From the NCBI GenBank assembly GCA_964353185.1, contig CAYGUV010000026.1, forward strand, positions 1 through 9,868: a stretch of 9,868 nt of DNA, read 5' to 3'. The notes under the pieces were generated by a model, which searched no databases, had not been told where the DNA came from, and worked only from the letters and a program-made list of their open reading frames with translations. Made by a program: the position numbers and the translations under genes. The DNA comes from GCA-2708415 sp964353185 (GTDB lineage Bacteria > Pseudomonadota > Alphaproteobacteria > Micavibrionales > Micavibrionaceae). Of this stretch, positions 6,228-9,868 are shown one piece after another (the stretch's first letter is position 1; each line of letters begins with the position of its first letter).

Positions 6228-7011
6228 AAATTTTACCTTTCATGTAAAGTTTGGCTTCGCCACCAATAAGAAGGCGATTATCTTTTATTTCTAAATCCAA
6301 GTCACCGCCACGGGCAGAAACTTGACATGCTTTAAATTTCGTTTGGTTTAACTTCTTTGCCCATATTGGGGTCAGAATACAATGGGCTGAGCCTGTTACA
6401 GGGTCTTCATTGATGCCAAGCTGAGGGCCAAAATACCGCGTTACAAAGTCATATTGAGGGTCGCTGGAGAGCGCAGAAATAACAACACCCTCACATTCAA
6501 TAGTGCCGAGGAGTGGTATATTAGGACGAACATTACGGATAAAATTTTCATCATCAAATAATGCGACGACTTTTTTACCTTTATAAATTTCTGTAGGCTC
6601 TTTACCAAGGGCCTGGGTGAGGATGTCTTTATCTTCATCATTGGGTTTACTATCCCATGTGGGGAAATCTAAAGTAAATTTATCGTCTAATTTTTGAACA
6701 ATGAGCGGCCCTGATAACGAGTCAAAAGTGATATGATCTGTATTATAACCTAGCGCATTATAGATTACCCACGATGTAGCAAGTGTTGCATGACCACATA
6801 AGTTGACCTCTTCTGTTGGGGTAAACCAACGAATATGAAATCCATTATCGGTTTGAATAAAAAATGCCGTTTCGGAGAGATTGTTTTCTTCAGCTATTTT
6901 GAGCATAAGCTCATCAGAAAGCCATGTTTTTAAAGGGACAACGGCGGCAGGGTTGCCGCCGAATGTCTTGTTAGTAAAGGCACCAACCTGATAAATCGGG
7001 TAGGTTGCCAA
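6220..7011 (-). CDS. PhzF family isomerase/epimerase-like protein, TTG start
   Basis: PhzF-family proteins share the diaminopimelate-epimerase double-barrel fold. They are named for an isomerase in phenazine synthesis, but most members have no known substrate. The 263-residue length is typical. Visible family marks are an N-terminal YQVGAFTNKTFGGNPAAVV, the catalytic glutamate Glu47 in NNLSETAF, GHATLA (73-78) and DPVTGSAH (203-210). The start must be the TTG at 7009-7011: it gives the family's usual N-terminus, and the frame is closed by TGA only 12 bases upstream with no ATG or GTG between. Its ribosome site is weak (GAG within the preceding gene's end), so translation is probably coupled to the cyclophilin gene, whose stop is 5 bases away. 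It overlaps the glucosidase start by 8 bases. There are no phenazine genes nearby, so no role in phenazine synthesis is implied. Confidence 0.92.
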   Translation of the reverse strand: MATYPIYQVGAFTNKTFGGNPAAVVPLKTWLSDELMLKIAEENNLSETAFFIQTDNGFHIRWFTPTEEVNLCGHATLATSWVIYNALGYNTDHITFDSLSGPLIVQKLDDKFTLDFPTWDSKPNDEDKDILTQALGKEPTEIYKGKKVVALFDDENFIRNVRPNIPLLGTIECEGVVISALSSDPQYDFVTRYFGPQLGINEDPVTGSAHCILTPIWAKKLNQTKFKACQVSARGGDLDLEIKDNRLLIGGEAKLYMKGKIYV

Positions 7012-7016
7012 TGGGG

Positions 7017-7595
7017 TTACTCAGCCGCCGCTTTTTTAGGGGCTTCTTCTGCCGTTGCGTCAGCAGCAATTTGTAACTTAACAATTTTGTCTGGATTCTT
7101 TGGTGGCTCACCTTTTGTAATGGCATCTACATGTTCCATACCATCAACGACTTGACCCCAAACGGTATATTGGTTGTTTAAGAAGCTACAATCTTCAAAA
7201 CAAATAAACCATTGTGAGTTTGCGCTGTTTGGGCTGGCGGAACGAGCCGCACCAATTGTACCGCGACCAAAGTTATAGTCGTTAAATTCTGCGTCCATGT
7301 CAGGAAGTTCGGAACCGCCCATACCTGTGCCCGTTGGGTCACCCGTTTGTGCCATGAAACCATCAATAACACGGTGCCATACGATACCGTCATAAAACCC
7401 TTCGCGTGTTAATTCTTTAAAACGCTCAACGTGTTTTGGTGCGATGTCTGGCATCAATTTAATTGTGACACGACCATCTTTTAAATCAAGATAGGCGGTG
7501 TTTTCTGGATCTAGATCCGCGGCGTTTGCATCGCCTGAAGGTGCGGCAGTCATAATGAGTAAGCTCCCTAGTAATATGGTGAAAATTTTAAGCAT
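7017..7595 (-). CDS. Cyclophilin-type peptidyl-prolyl isomerase, exported
   Basis: Cyclophilins catalyse cis-trans isomerisation of peptide bonds before proline and help protein folding. I place the start at the ATG at 7593-7595 (192 residues), because AGGAAA lies 6 bases before it and the product then opens with a clear signal peptide (MLK, a hydrophobic core, then an ANA cleavage-like site near residue 25). An in-frame ATG 14 codons upstream (7637) lacks these. The enzyme is therefore probably periplasmic. The core shows Arg75, Phe80 and Gln83 in HRVIDGFMAQTGD, SQWFI around Phe130, and FLNNQYTVWG, where Phe and Tyr replace the Trp and His of human CypA, as in many bacterial cyclophilins. 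The C-terminus is an Ala/Glu/Lys-rich tail. It is the first gene of a likely three-gene operon. I found no convincing promoter in the 117-base gap upstream. Confidence 0.93.
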   Translation of the reverse strand: MLKIFTILLGSLLIMTAAPSGDANAADLDPENTAYLDLKDGRVTIKLMPDIAPKHVERFKELTREGFYDGIVWHRVIDGFMAQTGDPTGTGMGGSELPDMDAEFNDYNFGRGTIGAARSASPNSANSQWFICFEDCSFLNNQYTVWGQVVDGMEHVDAITKGEPPKNPDKIVKLQIAADATAEEAPKKAAAE

Positions 7596-7712
7596 AAAGT
7601 GTTTCCTATATGTTTGTTTAAGAAACAAAATTGCCATACGGATGGGGCATTTGCAAGTCAGGAAAAATGGTTATTTTGTGATTATTCTAAAGGAGCGCTA
7701 ATAGAAATAACT

Positions 7713-7913
7713 TTATTCCGCAGCCATTAGGAGCGAATCTTTATTATGCGCTTTGATGCGGTCATTAATCTCACAAATACAAGTACCGCAGCAGGGCTTT
7801 TCCCCACCAGAACAAGCTTGGTAAACAGCCGATGTCTTTTTCAAAACAGACTCATTTTTCAATGCGCCGTCTAAATCTTTATCGGTAAAAGGGTTACACA
7901 TACATATATACAT
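7713..7913 (-). CDS. bfd: Bacterioferritin-associated ferredoxin
   Basis: Bfd is a small [2Fe-2S] ferredoxin that docks on bacterioferritin and passes electrons to its core, so that stored iron is released as Fe2+. The start at 7911-7913 gives 66 residues (64 in E. coli) beginning MYICMCN, very like the E. coli N-terminus, and has GGA 8 bases upstream. An ATG six codons earlier (7929-7931) has no ribosome site and abuts a Fur-like box, so it is rejected. The cluster ligands are CxC (Cys4, Cys6) and CGTC (Cys42, Cys45). Two extra cysteines, Cys34 and Cys41, sit next to the second pair, and Cys47 follows it. Bacterioferritin is the next gene upstream on the same strand, but a terminator separates them. 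Two Fur-like boxes just upstream predict induction under iron limitation. Confidence 0.93.
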   Translation of the reverse strand: MYICMCNPFTDKDLDGALKNESVLKKTSAVYQACSGGEKPCCGTCICEINDRIKAHNKDSLLMAAE

Positions 7914-7931
7914 TTCGTTTATCCACTTCAT

Positions 7932-7950
7932 GCAAATGCGAATAATTCGC
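7932..7950. promoter_or_regulatory. Fur-like box, proximal, upstream of bfd
   Basis: GCAAAT-GCGAAT-A-ATTCGC matches the three-hexamer 6-6-1-6 layout of the classical Fur box (GATAAT-GATAAT-C-ATTATC). Its core GCGAAT-A-ATTCGC is a perfect palindrome. It lies 18 bases before the chosen bfd start, so a bound repressor would block transcription. The binding protein is inferred from architecture; another Fur-superfamily member (for example Mur or Irr) is possible. Confidence 0.7.
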
Positions 7951-7968
7951 GATTTGGTATAAATTACT

Positions 7969-7987
7969 GCAAATGCGATTTATTCGC
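7969..7987. promoter_or_regulatory. Fur-like box, distal, upstream of bfd
   Basis: GCAAAT-GCGATT-T-ATTCGC differs from the proximal box at only two positions and has the same 6-6-1-6 layout. The box starts are 37 bp apart, about three and a half helical turns. On the minus strand a TTGCGA -35-like element overlaps its far edge, with only a poor -10 candidate downstream, so the exact promoter is unresolved. Confidence 0.7.
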
Positions 7988-8002
7988 AAGAAGAAAATAA
8001 AC

Positions 8003-8035
8003 AAAAACCCCAAGATAATAATATCAAGGGGTTTT
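8003..8035 (-). terminator. Rho-independent terminator after bfr
   Basis: On the minus strand AAAACCCC pairs with GGGGTTTT. A TT/TT internal mismatch and an inner GATA/TATC pair follow, and the 3' arm runs into TTTTTGTTTATTTT. It lies 33 bases after the bfr stop and before the Fur-like boxes, so it separates the bfr transcript from bfd. The mirrored A/T tails could also let it work on the plus strand, but no plus-strand gene ends there. Confidence 0.75.
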
Positions 8036-8068
8036 GGTGTATTTCTATATGATAAGGAAGGGATAAGC

Positions 8069-8566
8069 TTACTTATCGCCGCCTTCTTTTTCGTTTTCTG
8101 CTTCGGCATTCAGCATGAGAAAGTTTTCGATTCCCATGTCGTTAATCATTTGAAGTTGTGTTTCTAAATGGTCTTCATGGCCTTCTTCTTCTGCCAAAAT
8201 CATTTTGAATAGATCAGATGTCGTGTAATCACCTGCGGCTTCAGCGGCTTTGATTCCTGCTTGGTATCCTGCAATTCCATCACGCTCTAGCGCCAAATCA
8301 CATTCGATCACTTCTTTGGTATTTTGACCAATTTTCAATTTGCCCAAATCTTGAAGGTTTGGCAGGCCACCTAATAACAAAATGCGGTCGATGATTTTTT
8401 CTGCGTGCTGCATTTCTTCAATGCTTTCGGCGTATTCATGTTTGGCTAATTTCGAAACACCCCAATCTTCTAACATTTTTGCATGTAAAAAATATTGGTT
8501 GATGGCTGTAAGCTCACCTTTAAGGGCGTTGTTTAAATGTTTAATGACTTCTTTATCGCCTTTCAT
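8069..8566 (-). CDS. bfr: Bacterioferritin
   Basis: Bacterioferritin forms a 24-subunit haem-containing shell that oxidises Fe2+ and stores iron as a ferric mineral in the cytoplasm. I start it at the ATG at 8564-8566 (165 residues), which has AAGGAG 8 bases upstream and begins MKGDKEVIKHLN as in the family. The longer frame to 8656 would run into purB and has no such site. In this numbering every ferroxidase ligand falls where E. coli has it: Glu18, Glu51, His54, Glu94, Glu127 and His130. The haem ligand Met52 is also present, so this is a true haem-binding Bfr and not a Dps or plain ferritin. A short acidic tail (EAENEKEGGDK) extends the C-terminus. The gene follows purB by 28 bases with no visible terminator, so some transcript may come from purB. 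It is the natural partner of bfd downstream. Confidence 0.97.
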   Translation of the reverse strand: MKGDKEVIKHLNNALKGELTAINQYFLHAKMLEDWGVSKLAKHEYAESIEEMQHAEKIIDRILLLGGLPNLQDLGKLKIGQNTKEVIECDLALERDGIAGYQAGIKAAEAAGDYTTSDLFKMILAEEEGHEDHLETQLQMINDMGIENFLMLNAEAENEKEGGDK

Positions 8567-8594
8567 GGCTCTTTCTCCTTTTTTGCTGCGTTGC

Positions 8595-9868
8595 TTATGA
8601 CGCAAGCGCGCGGTTAATGATGGTATCAATATTCTTTGTATAGGGAGAATAGTCAAAGATTTTCGTCAATTCTTCCTTGTTTATTTTGGCCAGAACGTCT
8701 TCGTCCGTTGACAGCGCGTCCATTAATGTCGTTTGCGCCTTACTTTCCCAAACTTTCATGGCGTTGCGTTGAACGATGCGATAGGCATCTTCGCGGCTAA
8801 TGCCTGCTTGTGTAAGGGCAAGCAAAACACGTTGTGAGAACACAAGGCCACCCATTTTTTCTAAATTCTCAATCATTGTTTCTGGATAGACCAAAAGATT
8901 TTCAATGATTCCTGATAAACGATTTAGGGCGTAATTTAATGTAACGGTTGCATCGGGGCCGATATTACGTTCCACCGAAGAATGGGAAATATCACGCTCA
9001 TGCCATAGTGCCACGTTTTCCAAGGCGGGAATAACCGTTGCGCGGATGAGGCGGGCAAGACCGGTTAAATTTTCCGTTCCAATAGGGTTGCGCTTATGCG
9101 GCATCGCGCTGGAGCCTTTTTGGTTTTTGGAGAAGAATTCCTCCGCCTCGCGTACTTCGGTACGTTGTAGGTGACGAATTTCAATAGCTAAATTTTCGAT
9201 CGAGCTGGCGATTACGGCGAGCGTTGAAAAGAACATGGCATGACGGTCACGCGGTATGACTTGCGTGGCAACCGTTTCAGGGCGAAGGCCGAGATTATCA
9301 CCCACATATTGTTCCACCTCGGGTGCGACGGTTGCGTATGTGCCAACCGCGCCAGAAATTGTACAAACGGCGATTTCTTCGCGGGCGTTGATGAGGCGTT
9401 TTTTGGCACGGGCAAACGCGGCATAATGTCCCGCCATTTTTAGGCCAAATGTTGTTGGCTCTCCATGGATACCGTGGGAGCGACCAATACAAAGTGTTTC
9501 GCGATGGGCGTTAACTTGTTTTTTTAGCGCTGCGAGGATTTTATCAAGGTCGAGCAATAAAATGTCGGCGGCTTCGGTCAGTTGTTTGGCAAAGCAAGTA
9601 TCAACCACGTCTGAGCTGGTCATTCCTTGGTGCACGTAGCGGCTGGCTTCTGGGTCGTCGATATGTTCGGCAACGGAGGTGAGGAAGGCGATGACGTCAT
9701 GTTTGACCTCGGCTTCAATCTCATCAATGCGCGCCACGTCAAACCCGCCTTTTTCGCGCAATGCCTTTGGGCAAGCGTCAGGGATGGTGCCTAATTCCGC
9801 CATTTTTTCACAGGCGAGCGTTTCAATCTCAAGCCAGATTTTAAAGCGATTTTCAGGCTCCCAGATTT
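8595..9868 (-). CDS. purB: Adenylosuccinate lyase (5' partial)
   Basis: PurB catalyses two fumarate-releasing steps in purine synthesis: SAICAR to AICAR, and adenylosuccinate to AMP. The minus-strand frame continues past the internal ATG at 9803 to the window edge. That upstream stretch encodes IWEPENRFKIWLEIETLACEK, which matches the expected PurB N-terminal region, so the real start lies about ten residues outside. Roughly 423 residues are visible, close to the 431 of the B. subtilis enzyme. Family marks include TSSDVVDT, GRSHGIHGEPTTFG with its catalytic-region histidine, and the fumarase/aspartase-superfamily signature SSAMPHKRNP (coding near 9084-9113), which carries the flexible catalytic-serine loop. 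It is the short bacterial type, not the longer E. coli type, judging by length and N-terminus. bfr follows 28 bases downstream on the same strand. No defect is seen. Confidence 0.97.
   Translation of the reverse strand, partial: IWEPENRFKIWLEIETLACEKMAELGTIPDACPKALREKGGFDVARIDEIEAEVKHDVIAFLTSVAEHIDDPEASRYVHQGMTSSDVVDTCFAKQLTEAADILLLDLDKILAALKKQVNAHRETLCIGRSHGIHGEPTTFGLKMAGHYAAFARAKKRLINAREEIAVCTISGAVGTYATVAPEVEQYVGDNLGLRPETVATQVIPRDRHAMFFSTLAVIASSIENLAIEIRHLQRTEVREAEEFFSKNQKGSSAMPHKRNPIGTENLTGLARLIRATVIPALENVALWHERDISHSSVERNIGPDATVTLNYALNRLSGIIENLLVYPETMIENLEKMGGLVFSQRVLLALTQAGISREDAYRIVQRNAMKVWESKAQTTLMDALSTDEDVLAKINKEELTKIFDYSPYTKNIDTIINRALAS

Noticed and set aside
6220..7011. Part of a phenazine biosynthesis cluster
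   Set aside because: No other phz-type gene is present; PhzF-family proteins are widespread without phenazine pathways.
7614..7632. AT-rich inverted repeat (TTTGTTT / AAACAAA) upstream of the cyclophilin gene
   Set aside because: The stem is only seven mostly A-T pairs, with no clear T-tract, and lies just before the ribosome site; too weak to call a terminator or operator.
7646..7656. Single GCAAAT hexamer upstream of the cyclophilin gene as a possible Fur-like site
   Set aside because: Only one of the three hexamers is present and the flanking bases do not form the palindrome.
7688..7697. Plus-strand ribosome-site-like AAGGAG
   Set aside because: No start codon with an open frame follows at a suitable distance.
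7929..7931. Earlier ATG for bfd, six codons upstream
   Set aside because: It has no ribosome site, abuts the proximal Fur-like box, and would add residues that Bfd proteins lack.

Overview
The window looks like ordinary chromosomal sequence from a Gram-negative bacterium of moderate-to-low G+C (low forties percent by eye). I lean towards an alphaproteobacterium, because of the gene styles and the GCAAAT/ATTCGC-type Fur boxes, but no rRNA or other decisive marker is present. Genes are tightly packed. No mobile element, CRISPR array, tRNA, rRNA or phage gene was seen.

Layout. Positions 1-2055 (+) hold uvrB, cut at its 5' end. A 75-residue acidic membrane microprotein (2055-2282, +) shares one base with the uvrB stop. 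It runs tail-to-tail, with an 11-base overlap, into a secreted dienelactone-hydrolase-family enzyme (2272-3081, -). Next come a terminator/promoter region, an unrecognised 140-residue gene (3205-3627, -), and a divergent AT-rich spacer. An unrecognised single-pass membrane protein follows (3883-4644, +), with a TTG start, a good promoter and a palindrome over its predicted start site. Its stop overlaps that of a minus-strand cluster: secreted cyclophilin (7017-7595), PhzF-family protein (7011-6220, TTG start) and GH13 alpha-glucosidase (6227-4641). These genes lie 5 bases apart and overlap by 8 bases, so they are probably one operon.

The right end carries an iron-storage module on the minus strand: bfd (7713-7913), bfr (8069-8566) and purB (8595 to beyond the window edge). 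bfr has all ferroxidase and haem ligands at canonical positions and follows purB by 28 bases. It is closed by a Rho-independent terminator. Downstream, bfd has its own control region with two 19-bp Fur-like boxes, each built of three hexamers (6-6-1-6), 37 bp apart. This predicts that bfd (iron release) is induced by iron starvation independently of bfr (iron storage).

I found no clearly new multi-gene system. The best leads are the tandem Fur boxes at bfd, the uvrB-coupled acidic membrane peptide, the terminator that doubles as a promoter, and the two unrecognised genes flanking the AT-rich divergent spacer.
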